From assembly GCF_035594125.1 (NCBI RefSeq), contig NC_087192.1:955001-1019000 (forward strand): DNA of 64,000 nt, written 5' to 3'. The position numbers and the translations under genes are program-made. Below are positions 1 to 15,244 of this stretch, piece by piece. Below the pieces are notes generated by a model. It ran no database searches and was not told where the DNA came from. It was given only the letters and a program-made list of their open reading frames with translations. The stretch's first letter is position 1. Each line of letters opens with the position of its first letter. Origin of the DNA: Scylla paramamosain. Taxonomy: Eukaryota > Arthropoda > Malacostraca > Decapoda > Portunidae.

Positions 1-98
1 ATCTTTAGCGGGAGAAAAAATCGCTTAGGAACGCGGATAATAATCTGTGGCTTTTGAAAATATTCGTATGAGAAACCAAAACGTTAAAAATACGGACC
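1..98 (-). mobile_element. Foldback repeat family, truncated by the window edge
   Basis: A diverged right half in reverse orientation: GGGAGAAAAAATCGC, TCTGTGGCTTTTGAAAATAT and a terminal ATACGGACC. Confidence 0.5.
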
Positions 99-347
99 TT
101 TCTTATAACGGAAGCTTTCTTAGGTTCTACCACCAGGAGCTTTAGATATATCGTCTTAAGTATTCCAATCCTAGTCCCGGAGGTTTGTGTTATTAAAAGG
201 GAAGTATCTATCGCAACACAGCAGAGAAGCTTTGCAACGGTAAAACTTGAGTTGCAGAATCTTTAGTTGAATTTTACCTAGCCCTTGTGGTGCTCTCAGT
301 TGCTAGGATCATACACCTCTTACTGTAACATCATCAAAGACAGGTTT

Positions 348-2220
<1,873 letters not shown>

Positions 2221-2315
2221 GTTGTGAGTAGATTCATTATATTGCCTTTCTATAGCTCAAGTTTTTTGGTATATATACGTCCTTCCTCTGTATTTGTAAT
2301 GTTCCCTTATTTTCC

Positions 2316-2317
<2 letters not shown>

Positions 2318-2396
<79 letters not shown>

Positions 2397-2444
2397 TTAT
2401 GTACCCTACTCTAATATCTCCTATCAACTTAGCAGCTATTTTTA

Positions 2445-2513
<69 letters not shown>
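2318..2513. repeat. (GA)n and (CT)n inverted pair
   Basis: (GA)n at 2318-2391 and (CT)n at 2449-2513 are complementary arms about 57 bases apart. Confidence 0.95.
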
Positions 2514-2516
<3 letters not shown>

Positions 2517-2640
2517 CTTGTAAGGTCACCAAGACGGGTTTTTTTTTTGTTTGTTTGTTTATTTGTGTGATTTATTGCCTTTTTGTTTGTTGTTTATTAA
2601 GAACTGACTGACGGGAGACAAGTCTTCCTTGTATTACTAG

Positions 2641-2687
2641 TGGTGTGGTAGTACTGGTGGTGGTGGTGGTGGTGGTCGTAGTTGTGA

Positions 2688-2727
<40 letters not shown>

Positions 2728-3110
2728 TGTAGTAGTAGGTGATGGTGGTGGTAGTTGTAATTGTAGTAGTAGTGGTAGTAGGTGGTGGCTGTAGTTGTAA
2801 TAATAGTAATAGTAGAAGTGGTAGTTTTGTTTGTAGTGGTGGTGGTGTTCTTCGTCTTGTTCTTCATCGTCATCATCATCATCATCATCATCGTCTTTTT
2901 CTTCTTCTTTTTCTTCTTCTTCTTCTTCTTCTTCCGCTTCTTCTTGTAATTAGCAGCAACAGCAGTAGTCGTAGTAGTAGTAGTGGTAGTAGTAGTATGA
3001 TAATGATAGTAGTAAGATAAAAGCTTCTGTGTGCCGAGTGTTCAGTGGTGGTGGGGGTAGTGGTGGTGGTGGTCTCTGGTGGCGCCAACACACACACACA
3101 CACACACACA
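2641..3110 (+). repeat. Trinucleotide mosaic (GTG/GTA/TTC/ATC) ending in (CA)n
   Basis: Shifting GTG, GTA, ATC and TTC runs with a short (CA)n at about 3089-3109. Reading frames here are low-complexity only. Confidence 0.9.
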
Positions 3111-3178
3111 GAGGGAGGCGTGTGAGGGTGGCGTCAGCGTGGCCTTCAAAGCAGTGGATTTCTTTCCCGCCTCATTCC

Positions 3179-3240
<62 letters not shown>

Positions 3241-3278
3241 GCTACTACTACTACTACTATTACTACTACTACTACTAT

Positions 3279-3310
<32 letters not shown>
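3179..3310 (+). repeat. (ACT)n tract
   Basis: Mostly ACT with a few ATT and GCT units. Confidence 0.95.
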
Positions 3311-3338
3311 ACACTACTTTTTTAAATCTTGCTTCAGA

Positions 3339-3563
3339 GGCCCGTATTCTGAAACGCTTTGCTCTCTCACCACGACCATTCTCAAAGCCCACAGAAATGA
3401 TTAGCCGGGTTCTCAAGAGTGTTTCTCCCGTTGATAATGTAAAAATGTTGTTAATCTGTCACTAGAACTATTAAAAAAACACCCTTAAAAACCCGGGCAA
3501 CTTCGACCAGAGCCTTTGGAACGTAGCGGAGTTTTGGCGCTGAAGTGTATGAGAGCATGGTCC
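3339..3563 (+). mobile_element. Foldback repeat family copy, full length
   Basis: About 225 bp. It opens GGCCCGTATTCTGAAACGCT, and its right end is an imperfect inverted version (GTATGAGAGCATGGTCC). Family landmarks GATTAGCCGGGTTCTCAAGA, TTAATCTGTCACTAGAACTA and CACCCTTAAAAACCC are present. Non-coding. Confidence 0.8.
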
Positions 3564-3668
3564 TGGGTAGTGTGTGGAGACATGCCTTCGCTTCCTGTAA
3601 AGGGAGATATTTGGCAGTCTGCAGGGACGCGGCGGCTTGAATGACCGTCTGGGATGGGTGGTAATTAT

Positions 3669-4362
3669 CTTCCTCCTCCTCCTCCTCCTCCTCCTCCTCC
3701 TCCTCCTCCTCCTCCTCCTCCTATAGTTCTTCCTTTTCTTACACCCCAAGTTGCTATCTCTATCTTTCCTTATCGTATTTGGCCTCAGTATCCAATTTCT
3801 TCCTCTTCCTCCTTCGTTTCCAAGTCTTCCTTCACTCCCTCCTCTCCTTCATTTTCTTACAGTCCTATAAGTTGCCTTCTTGTTTTTTTTTTCTCTCTTT
3901 ATATACGCTTTAACAGTCACTCTCCTCCTCCTCCTCCTCCTCCTCCTCCTCCTCCTCCTCCTCCTCAGTTTATCTTGCCTCTCCCACTAATAGTCAGAGT
4001 ACAATGTAGTTCCCCAAACCGCCTCGTAAGGACCTCAGAGTCTGTTGCTCTTTGAACTTCCTTTGTATTTCTTTGTTTGTTTAAGTAATTTCTGTCCCGC
4101 TCCTTCTCAGAAACGACCACATCCGGTTGGTCCCCCTCCTCCTCTTCTCCCTCTAGTCCTTTTGCGATTTCTTTCCCGTTCCTTCGTAGACACAACCACA
4201 TTGTCCTCCTCCTCCTCCTCCTCCTGAAGAACGCCACGTGGTTTGTTACTGCGCCTACTATACGTACCACAGATATGTCTTTTCATGCACTGGCCTCCTC
4301 CTCCTCCTCCTCCTCCTCCTCCTCCTCCTCCTCCTCCTCCTCCTCCTCCTCCTCCTCCTCAA
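3669..4362 (+). repeat. Series of (TCC)n tracts
   Basis: TCC/CCT runs at 3669-3721, 3921-3966, 4204-4225 and 4292-4361, with pyrimidine-rich spacers. Confidence 0.93.
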
Positions 4363-4437
4363 AAGCTACACTGGTCTTCTGCATACTAATGAAGATAAAG
4401 GAAGAATATACATAAAACTTTCGATTATAGAATGAAA

Positions 4438-4458
4438 AGTGTGTGTGTGTGTGTGTGT

Positions 4459-4531
<73 letters not shown>

Positions 4532-4569
4532 ATATGTTTGTGCTCAAAGTGGGTGAGAGTACAAGCGCA

Positions 4570-4654
<85 letters not shown>

Positions 4655-4709
4655 GTTGTTATTTAAGTAATGATAAAAAATAATACGTAGAGAAGATGAA
4701 CAGCTGTAG

Positions 4710-4789
<80 letters not shown>
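4438..4789 (+). repeat. Compound (GT)n-(GA)n-(CA)n-(GA)n
   Basis: (GT)n 4438-4457, (GA)n 4460-4530, (CA)n 4571-4652 and (GA)n 4712-4789. Confidence 0.95.
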
Positions 4790-4792
<3 letters not shown>

Positions 4793-4870
4793 TAAGAGAA
4801 AAATGTATTGAAAAGATGAGTAAATTTAAGAACCTTACATAAGATTATATTTCATGTCTCCTTTCTTTGC

Positions 4871-5466
<596 letters not shown>

Positions 5467-5534
5467 GGGGGGGAGGAGGCGGAAGATGGTAGTGGAGGTG
5501 GTCTGAGGCGCCAAGTCGGTCGCTGTGTCAAGGT

Positions 5535-5620
5535 TATCACCGGTCTGACTGACTGATTTGGTGGCTGATTGGCTGACTGGCTGACTGGCTGACTGGCTGA
5601 CTGGCAACTCGATATACAAA
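5535..5620 (+). repeat. CTGACTGG minisatellite
   Basis: Tandem CTGACTGG/CTGATTGG units; related CTGACTGA runs reappear at 5870-5945 and 57965-57986. Confidence 0.8.
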
Positions 5621-5726
5621 CTTCTTAGCGTATGATCGACAGTTGGTTGAAATTGTTTACTTTTGAAATTGTTTACTTTATTTATTCTGATGTTGACTGA
5701 GTGACTGGCAGATCGAATGGACTGAT

Positions 5727-5766
5727 TTAGGTTAGGTTAGGTTAGGTTAGGTTAGGTTAGGTTAGG
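5727..5766 (+). repeat. (TTAGG)8 interstitial telomere motif
   Basis: Eight perfect tandem TTAGG units, the arthropod telomere repeat. It is flanked by CTGACTGG-rich DNA. Confidence 0.95.
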
Positions 5767-5977
5767 TTGACTGAAGGACTGACTCACAAGGGAACAAACT
5801 GATTGGCTAATTGACTGGTGTTTGATTGACTGGCTTTTAATGGACCTGTTGTTAAAAGAAATGATTAAATGTCTGACTGACTGACTGACTGAGTGAATGA
5901 GGAAATGACTGACTGAATGAAAGGCCGATAGACTGACTGGAATTCCTGCACACAAGACAGACTGACCTTTCAATAGC

Positions 5978-5980
<3 letters not shown>

Positions 5981-6063
<83 letters not shown>

Positions 6064-6118
6064 ATACAACAATGCAAGCTCCTAACAATAGACTATTAAT
6101 ATGGACTGAAGAACGACG

Positions 6119-6210
<92 letters not shown>
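5981..6210. repeat. (GA)n and (CT)n inverted pair
   Basis: (GA)n 5981-6060 and (CT)n 6124-6210 can pair over about 80 bases with a 63-base loop. Confidence 0.95.
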
Positions 6211-6211
<1 letters not shown>

Positions 6212-6247
6212 AGCTGAAGCCTGGCAAATGCAGGAAGTAATGTCCTA

Positions 6248-6760
6248 ATCTCCTTCCTCCTCCTCCTCCTCCTCCTCCTCCTCCTCCTCCTCCTCCTCCT
6301 CCTCCTCCACGGAATAGACGAACAAATAACTTAACTGTGGTGGTGGTGGTGGTGGTGGTGGTGGTGGTGGTGGTGGAGACGGTGAGGGTGGGGTCGTGGA
6401 AGAGTTAAGGCCAGGTAAAGGTTTGCTGATGTGGAGGAAGAGCAGGAAAAGCGAGAGGCAGGGAGTGGATGTGAGTAAGCAGTACATGTCATTTGCTCCA
6501 GATACTGACGTTACTACTGCTGGTGCTGGTGTTACTACTACTACTACTACTGCTACTGCTACTACTACTACTACTACTACTACTACGACTGCTGCTCCTG
6601 TACTGCGTTTGATGCTTCTAATGCTACTATAGTTGTAGCTAATATTACAACGATAACTGCCACCACCACCACCACCACCACCACCACCACCACCCACCTC
6701 CTCCTTAAATTGTAGCCGGGTCAGCAGAAACACAACGATCAACTGCTCTGAGTAATGACG

Positions 6761-6823
<63 letters not shown>

Positions 6824-6847
6824 TGTGTGTGTGTGTGTGTGTGTGTG
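6248..6847 (+). repeat. (CCT)n, (GGT)n, (ACT)n, (CAC)n, (GA)n-(GT)n cluster
   Basis: CCT 6248-6308, GGT 6338-6376, ACT/GCT 6533-6592, CAC 6661-6693, GA 6765-6821 and GT 6821-6847. Confidence 0.93.
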
Positions 6848-7202
6848 GCAGAGGCGAGACACGCTTGGTGGGCAAAATTTAAACCTGTGACAGCCGTGTT
6901 TTAGAATGCCAGGTGAGTCAAAGCTAGGGTGGTGCTGCTTTAGTTACCTCGTGATTAATTTAGAGGGTCTTTATCCTTTATTTTATTTTTTTCCCCTTTT
7001 TTTCCCTCCTTTTACATTTTTTTCTTAAGTTTTCATTTTTTTTCAGTGTTTAAAATATGAATTCAAACTGTACATGAAGAAGGAGAATGTTTTTTGTAGG
7101 CTCATGAATGCCCCGATTGATATAATATAAATTTAAAAGTGAATTTGGAAAACGGGGAGGCTATTTATTGGCTTGTAACTGCCCTAAGAGATGTACTTGT
7201 TG

Positions 7203-7205
<3 letters not shown>

Positions 7206-7244
<39 letters not shown>

Positions 7245-7367
7245 TGTTTCGTTTTTTTCCTAATTTCTGTCCTTGTTTCTTTTTTTTCATTGTTATTCTC
7301 GCTTTATTTTTCTTTCTTGGTGCTTTTTATCATTCTTCACTTTTTTTCTTCTTTTTCATTGTTTTTT

Positions 7368-7403
<36 letters not shown>

Positions 7404-7471
7404 ATTGTAATACTGTTCTTTAATTTCCCTCTTTTTATCTTCGTTGTTCGTATGTGAATGATTTTCCATTT

Positions 7472-7551
<80 letters not shown>

Positions 7552-7675
7552 ACTATTCGGGGAAGAGGAAGAGGGACAGCTGGACATCATCCCTTTGAAC
7601 AACCTAATCAGCCTTCATTAAGCCTCCACGTTTGCTGAATCTGACAGGATGTGGCGTCAGTGGTGGTGTGATGCT

Positions 7676-7753
<78 letters not shown>
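7206..7753 (+). repeat. (TTA)n, (TTG)n and two (GA)n tracts
   Basis: TTA 7206-7242, TTG 7371-7403, GA 7474-7550 and GA 7680-7753. Confidence 0.94.
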
Positions 7754-7757
<4 letters not shown>

Positions 7758-7920
7758 ATACAAGTCCAGGAATATTTATACTAATGGTTTCAGTTTGACG
7801 ACCAAGGTCTTAAGATTCCAATTAACTGACACCAAATTTTCAACTTCTCAGACAACCAACCATTTCGTGATGTACTGAAGTATTTAGATCTTGATGGCTC
7901 GCATGGTAGCTATTAACTTA

Positions 7921-8125
7921 CTTCCGCCCGCATCTCGACTACATTCAAAAGGTTTTAATCGAAGCTACACGTGTTTTTAAGGTGTTTTTTTATTGATTTT
8001 AATGACATATTTACAAGCTTTCTACGTTATTAATAGGAGTAACAGTCTTGAGAACCAGGCTGATCATCTCTGGCCTCTGGAAGTAGTCGTGGTGAGAGAG
8101 CAGAGCGTTTCAGAATATCAGTCTG
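7921..8125 (-). mobile_element. Foldback repeat family copy
   Basis: Reverse orientation with landmarks ACTACATTCAAAAGG, TTGAGAACCAGGCTGATCAT, GTCGTGGTGAGAGAGCAGAG and CGTTTCAGAATATCA. Confidence 0.75.
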
Positions 8126-8329
8126 TTGTGGCGTTTGGTAGGGAAGGCTGGGAGAATGTTGCTTTGGAAGTTACGGTGCTAGGTATGCTTACGGGAGTGT
8201 TGGTAGAGAGATTTGAATGAAGTAGCGTAAGGGATGTAAGAAGGGTGGTATAATTAAATTCTTTTGGTTTATTACTCAGGGTAGGACGACAAGTAACGTG
8301 TTAACGGTTAATAAAAGCTCCAATAGAGA

Positions 8330-8475
8330 GAAATATGAGAAGAAATTTGTGTGAAATCGAACTGTAAATGAGTAGTGAAGAATGAGGTTGTTAGTGCTGA
8401 GTCAGTATGGAGCTTTGAAAGATTAAATTGATTACTGGATAAGGATGGTGGGTGGATATGTGTATGTAGATATTT
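8330..8475 (+). mobile_element. LINE 3'-end remnant
   Basis: AGGTTGTTAGTGCTGAGTCA and GAGCTTTGAAAGATTAAATT match the LINE tail at 54105-54365. Confidence 0.5.
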
Positions 8476-8889
8476 CTTATAAAGGCCCGTACACTTGTCT
8501 TACTTGCTTCTTGCTAATTCCCTCAATTATTTATTTATTTACTTATTAGTTTGTTTATTTGTTTATCTACTTACTTATTTGCTTATCTGTTCATTAATTT
8601 ATTTGTTTAGTTATCATTTTCACAAGCGTTACCTCCTACCGCCCTAAAAAAAAAAAAAAAAAAAAGACGCCGTAATCTGTTATCGAACTCTTAACTTTAC
8701 TGAAGAGCGAGGCACCACTGTGTGAGCTGAGGGCGGCGCAGTGATGGAGCGGCGCCTCGTAATGCCACACGGACACCCCACGGCGGACTCAGGCTGGTCA
8801 GAACATCGCTATAGAGGACAAAAAACAGATCTTAGGACGTCCTTGCGTGTCTGTTTCCGATCTATCTCCTCTTGTTGTTGCTACGTAAC

Positions 8890-8892
<3 letters not shown>

Positions 8893-8971
<79 letters not shown>
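8893..8971 (+). repeat. (GA)n tract
   Basis: Uninterrupted GA dinucleotides. Confidence 0.96.
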
Positions 8972-8973
<2 letters not shown>

Positions 8974-8979
8974 GGGGGG

Positions 8980-9172
8980 GCACCATATGCTGAAGTAACT
9001 CTGCGTCGCATCTCCACTACTTTCAAAAAAGCTCTACTTCAAGGTACGCCGGCTTTTGTGGGTGTTTTTACAGTTCTAGTGACCGATGAACAAGATTCCT
9101 ACTTTATTAACAGGAGAAGCATTCGTGAGAACCCGGCTATTCATTCGTGGTGAGAGAGTATAGCGCTTTTTT
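8980..9172 (-). mobile_element. Foldback repeat family copy, right end decayed
   Basis: Reverse orientation. It begins CACCATATGCTGAAGTAACT, then has GCGTCGCATCTCCACTACTT, TTCTAGTGACCGATGAACAA and GAGAACCCGGCTATTC. Confidence 0.72.
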
Positions 9173-9483
9173 GTTAATTCGAGGAAGAAAACCACATTGG
9201 CGGCTTCAGGTTAGGGAGAATGAGAAACGCATGGATACCTTAACTCCGTGTGTGGAGGAGGTGCGGCTGTGTTATTCGCTATAATTACTGATGTCTTTTT
9301 CTTATTTGATTTCTCCGTCTTATTTTTCTATTTATTCGTGTGTAACTCAGTGGCATTCATATCGGTCTTATTGCTATGGGGAGTGCCGAAGTATAGACTT
9401 GGCGCCGTCAGACCGTTAGGGGACAGTGCCAAGGGCCGCATGTGGTGGTGTAGTCGGACGCCTGATGGTGGTGTGGTGGATGT

Positions 9484-10061
<578 letters not shown>

Positions 10062-10360
10062 CTTCAAGACACTGCCACCACCAATCACATGCAGTACAGC
10101 TGACACCTTCCCCTCGCAGCCTCCTCCCCGCCACTGTCTGCCCCACATTTTCCACGTGGCCAGAGACGTAATTTTTTTTCACTCACTTTTTTCTCTCATT
10201 TTTTTTGCCCAGTTAGGCTAGGTCAGGTTATATTGGGCTGAATGTAGGCCGGATGGGGACAATTTGGGCCCTGCTCCCTCTCACCCTGCAGGCACGGTTC
10301 ATAGGGTAGATTTAGAGAATGGAGAGGATTTAAACTAAGGTGTTGTGGTTTTTCTACTAA

Positions 10361-10573
10361 GGACCGTACTCTGAAACTCTTCTGCGCCACACCGCTACTT
10401 TCGGAGGCTGTAGTTGAAGTGACACTGGTTTTGAAGGGTGTTTTTACGGTTCCAGTGACAGATGAACAAGATTTCTACGTTATCAACAAGAGAAACACTT
10501 TTGAGAATCCAGCTGATCATCTCTGTGAATTTTTTAAAATAGTCGTGGTGAGAAAGTGGTTCCAAATACAGGC
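10361..10573 (-). mobile_element. Foldback repeat family copy, full length
   Basis: Reverse orientation, 213 bp, from GGACCGTACTCTGAAACTCT to CCAAATACAGGC. It shares TTCCAGTGACAGATGAACAA and ATAGTCGTGGTGAGAAAG. Confidence 0.78.
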
Positions 10574-10610
10574 ATAGCTCGGGAGATTTGTTAATATGTA
10601 CGAAGCCGGT

Positions 10611-10735
<125 letters not shown>

Positions 10736-10784
10736 CAGTTAAGTCATGTAGGCTGATGAAAATGTTAGATTGCATTGTGTAAGT

Positions 10785-11195
10785 TAAGTTAGGTCGAGTT
10801 AGGTCAGGTATACGCTAGGTAGGTTGGCGTAGGTCTGGTTGAGTTAGTTGAGGTGTAGGGCATGTTAGGGTAGGTTAGGTCAAGTAGGTTTACAGTATAT
10901 AAGGTTTAGTTAGTTTGAGTGCAAGCCGGGTTAGGTTAGGTTTAGAGCATGTAAGATTTAGTTTATTTAGATGTAAGCCAAGTTAGGTTAGGTAAGGTTA
11001 GGTTAGTCTGGGTTTAGAACATGTTAGGTTTAGTTAGTTTAGATGTAAGGTAGGTTAGGTTAGTTTTGGTTTAGAACATGTTAAGTTAGTTCACGTGTAA
11101 GCTAGGTTAGGTTAGGTTAGGTTGAATTACTAGTATACTAGATGAAGTTAGGTAAAGTGTATGCTAGACTATAACAGGTAAGGTTAGGTAAGTGC
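10785..11195 (+). repeat. Degenerate TTAGG-derived array with longer periodicity
   Basis: Dozens of GGTTAGGTTAGG and variant units are interleaved with recurring TTTAGAACATG, TTAGTTTAGATGTAAG and CTAGGTTAGGT blocks. These give a larger unit of roughly 60-75 bp repeated several times. Confidence 0.8.
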
Positions 11196-11300
11196 GAAGG
11201 CAAACACAGGAAGAACAAGCAGTAATGGATCTGTTGACTCCACACTTAGAGGCTGCATGCAGGCTAGAGCAAGTGTCCTGTCTGGCATCTGTGGAGCCAT

Positions 11301-11302
<2 letters not shown>

Positions 11303-11374
<72 letters not shown>
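11303..11374 (+). repeat. (GT)n tract
   Basis: Uninterrupted GT dinucleotides. Confidence 0.96.
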
Positions 11375-11376
<2 letters not shown>

Positions 11377-11492
11377 GAAAAGTCTACGGTTGATAACTCC
11401 GCGTCTTGCACATTAATTGATTGGTGTTTTGGTGTTATGGCGCTGCAGCATCAGGGTCATAAGGCGCTCTTCGCTTCTCGTATATATATATT

Positions 11493-11965
11493 TTGAAACG
11501 CTTTGCTCTCTCATAGCGAACATTTCTAAAGGGAGAGATAGCTACTCAAGTCCTCATGGCTGTTCTTCACATTGATGATGTAGAATATTTATTAAGCATT
11601 CACCAGAATCATGAAAATGCCCTTGATAATTCTGAGGATTTCCTATAGTGCTTGTAAAACTGTCGCTAGAATCAAGAAAACACCTTGAAAACTTCGAAAA
11701 AAAATTTCATAAGAACTTATTAATGAAACTCTCACCTCAATAAGGAACACATGAAAATTCCAGTACGTAACTTCCGTCAGCGTCTGTTAAATTATCGCCG
11801 TATAATCATGAAAACACCTTTGAAATCCTCAATAGCTTTTACTGACTCCTGTTAATTAAAGTTACAAGGGTTTATATCGTTTTTATGGTTCTAGAGACAG
11901 ATTAACAAGATTTCTACATTATTAACACCAGAAACACTCTTGCTAACCTGGCTGGTCGTCAGTCA
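11493..11965. mobile_element. Cluster of broken foldback-family fragments
   Basis: It opens as a plus-orientation copy (TTGAAACGCTTTGCTCTCTC), followed by repeated internal fragments. It ends in a minus-orientation half (TTCTAGAGACAGATTAACAA, then ACACTCTTGCTAACCTGGCT). Confidence 0.6.
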
Positions 11966-12243
11966 GCCTTTTTCTTGCCCTTTGCTGGAGCCTTTCTCAT
12001 AAAGATATAATGAAATGGCCAACAGAATGCAAGTTTTCACGTACAGGTGATAAGAAAGACGAAAAGTAAATGTAGGATAAGATTAACAATACTATTTTCG
12101 GTAACACTGAGTATTATAACTGCCTGCGTTCATAAGCTTTTTGTCTTCAGTGTTACTTTAATGATAACCTCAGTGGACCACCTGTCGCTTCTCTTCTCTG
12201 GTACTTGATAAACACCACACCACCAACAGATGTTATAGTGGTA

Positions 12244-12244
12244 C

Positions 12245-12291
<47 letters not shown>
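12244..12291 (+). repeat. (GTA)n tract
   Basis: About 16 GTA units. GGT/GTG-rich low-complexity DNA resumes at 12660-13020. Confidence 0.95.
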
Positions 12292-12419
12292 TAATTCATC
12301 AAAAAAACAACAACAATGACAAGGACAATAGTGAATGCAGTAATAACCCGGCTGATCCCCACTGACTGACAGCTCACCACCCTGTCCCTCCCTCACCCTT
12401 CACCTCGCATCGCACCACC

Positions 12420-12665
12420 TCCCCACAACGTGCGTCAAGCTTCTATAATTACACCCACCATTACCTTGCCCCTTCACGCACGCTCCCCATTGGCCCAGCG
12501 CTACACACCTCGCCATCCCGGCACTGTGATTGGCTCTCGTTGCTGGAGGGCGGCCAGGAGGGAGAACCTTATCGCGTCACAGGGAAGATGGACAGCTCCG
12601 GTGGCCTCGCCGGGAAATAGCACCTGTAGCGGCGTCCTCCTTCAGGGTCAGGCTCCTGCAGGTGG
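12420..12665 (+). promoter_or_regulatory. GC-rich, CCAAT-containing block, possible distal promoter
   Basis: A comparatively GC-rich island stands out in AT-rich flanks. It carries inverted CCAAT boxes in CCCCATTGGCCC (about 12486) and GTGATTGGCT (about 12526), and ends at CCTGCAG/GTGGTA, a weak donor-like site. Position and strand fit an upstream promoter of the SLC7-like gene, but no transcript evidence is visible. Confidence 0.2.
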
Positions 12666-13139
12666 TAGTGGTGGTGGTGTTTTGGGGGTAGTTGTTGAGG
12701 GGAGTGCACATGCAGTGTGGGTGGTGGTGGTGATGAGTTACAGGGTGCGGATGTGGGTGCTGGTGTGAAGGTGGTGGTGGGGGTTGTGGTGTGTTATGCA
12801 GTGGGAGAGGTGGTGAGGTGTGTGACTGAAGGTGGTGAAAGTGGTAACGGTGGTGGTGATGAGACAAGCAATGTTATGCAGTAGTAGTTGCGGTGAGGTG
12901 TGTGGCTGGAGGTGATGGTGACTGTGATGAGGTGTGGTGAGGGTGGTAATGAGGGTGGTGGTGGTGATGGGAGTTAATGGGTGTTACGCAATGGCAGTGG
13001 CGGTGGTGGTGGTGGTTGGAGTGTCTAGCCTAAGTTTACACCAGGTCAGTCAACGGAATGGCAATAAAAACAAGCACGACTTTTTGCTCGTACTGACAAT
13101 ATTACATAACACCGCGAACACTGCCAAATATAACACAGG

Positions 13140-13412
13140 AATATAGTTGTCCTTTATACTACTCTGAGCATAGATGTACGTTTAGATGTCAGCATACCTA
13201 GGACCGAGAAGCTTCCTAACCAATGCCTGGCTCTGTAATTCCTCTTTCCTATGACTTGAACTCTTTGGGGAGGGAGGTTCCAAGTCCCTTATCCTTTAAT
13301 TTTTGACGATCGTTTCTGACCTTTGGGGATTGTCGCCTTAGTGGGCCTTTTTTTTTTTTTTTTCTAAGTGTTTGTTACCCTAGACTGGTGCCCCTCTTGC
13401 ATAAAAAAGAAG
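13140..13412 (+). mobile_element. Second LINE family, 3' tail
   Basis: Ends TAGACTGGTGCCCCTCTTGC then ATAAAAAA, matching the tails at 44380-44440 and 59840-59890. The upstream part is too eroded to translate. Confidence 0.5.
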
Positions 13413-13624
13413 AGAAACTCAGCAGTCAAGTCTCACAGTCCAGGCATCAATCCAGCAAAAGTTCCATAACCTCAGCACGTGTTTGTCAAATTTTGCCTCG
13501 TGTCACGCCACCTGAACCATTTCGCTGCTCCCTGACACTTCTCAATTCTGGCCTCCTCATAGTTTTGGATATTCTTTTTGGACAGTGATTCTCTTTTGGG
13601 ACTTATCTTCAGAGGGCCTCTCTT

Positions 13625-13772
<148 letters not shown>

Positions 13773-13829
13773 GTCATGTGTGTAGCTGCCATCCATAAAT
13801 TTGTACTTTTTACCCTGTACTAATAGAAT

Positions 13830-15230
13830 AATAACTAGTGATGTCAGAAAGTCCACTGAATTTCATGTTGATAAATTGAATATAAGAATGTGGACTAATG
13901 GGCTGCTTTCTATTGAGAGTTCCGCAGAGGCCAAGAATGAACTGTGGTGTGTCATGTGGAGATAATTTATGATATACTGTTATTTATTTGTTTTCAGATA
14001 CATTTTTTTCTTTCCTTCTTTCTTTTTCTTTCTTTTTCTTTTTTAGTAGAATTTGACGTCATTACTTTGGGCAACCTGGCATCTGGAAACCATTAAATGT
14101 AACAGAACCCGCAGCGAAGTACCAGAGGGCGTCAGTCTAAATTTTCATGCTTCCTGTGCGTGAAAATTTTTATAAGGGGGAGATGAACAGTTAGGGATGT
14201 AGTGCCCTGTAGCAGTGCGTGGGCGGAGCGGCGGAAGTGTGAGGGGCATTTAGCTGCGGGGTCTGAGATTACCTTTATCTTTTCTTTTCCATTATTTTGT
14301 TTTATTTTGTTTTTCCTCCCAGTTTAGAATTGTATAAATCGATATGGACCTTATATGCTAATGCGCCTTATGCTCACGTGCCTTATATAACGGAAAAGAC
14401 GGTACTTTTAATTTTTTCTTTAGTTTTTCCGCCCAGATTGGAACTGCCTAAATTCTCACACACCATATGCTCATACACCTTATGTTCACGCGCCTTACAT
14501 GACGGAAAACACTGTACTTTAAATATGAAAACAACACAGCCCTTGCTACGGAATATTAAACTGCCCTGCTCCTTCCAAACGCGTCACTCTACTCTTGCTC
14601 AAGCGGCAGTAATGAAGGCCGTGGAAGAATTTGGCCTTGGAAAAATTTACTAGAAACAAGTACGAGTTGACAAAGCCGTCCCTGTTCTTGAGGCGCCTTT
14701 GAATATCAGTCACGCGCAACACACCGGAGTTTCGCTGTCTGCGGCATTACAATACGCGACCTTGGGTACACACATACTGTAGTCTTCAGTGTTGTGGCGG
14801 TGATGATTTGCCTGTGAGAGAAATAATTGGCTTTGGTGGGACGTGTGTAGCAGGGAGCCGACCCACACTGATTTTTTTTTTTTTTAGTTTCATTATTTTT
14901 TAGGTTTCAATTATTTTCATTTGTTACCTTATTTAGTTTGGTTACTTATTTCTATATTTATCATCTATATTGTTTTACTACCGCAATAGATACGGTACTC
15001 TAGAATGCACGAGACACAAACAGTACGTGCGATGTTCACTACATTAGGTACTTACAGGGATGTAGCCTATGCGTGTGATCAGTTCCCTTTGGCAATGCAG
15101 CGCACAGAATCTAAATTTCCTTCAACATAAATAAATAGATAATCATGTAAATTTCTTCTAACAAATATGAAAAATGGAATGTTTATGTCCTCGTATTGGA
15201 AGACCACACCTGACCACAACCTTTTTCTCT
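13830..15230. other. Non-coding interval
   Basis: Apart from the 14.3-14.5 kb duplication I see no exon with both a convincing splice context and conserved protein. Confidence 0.5.
14306..14523 (+). repeat. Diverged tandem duplication, about 115 bp
   Basis: Two units run from TTTTTCC-CCCAG to ACGGAAAA...GTACTTTAA, each containing CTTATG-TCACG-GCCTTA. They differ by many substitutions, so the duplication is old. Confidence 0.7.
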
Positions 15231-15244
15231 CTCTCTCCCTGCAG

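Noticed and set aside
6245..6862. 205-residue minus-strand open frame
   Set aside because: Made of His-Thr, Ser-Leu, Gly, Val, Pro and Glu homopolymers from trinucleotide repeats.
12430..12768. 112-residue open frame in a GC-rich block
   Set aside because: Composition explains the open frame; no domain, and it runs into GTG repeats. Kept only as a possible promoter.
14297..14653. 118-residue open frame without microsatellite
   Set aside because: Covers the diverged tandem duplication; no recognisable motif, unlike the conserved pattern expected of an exon.
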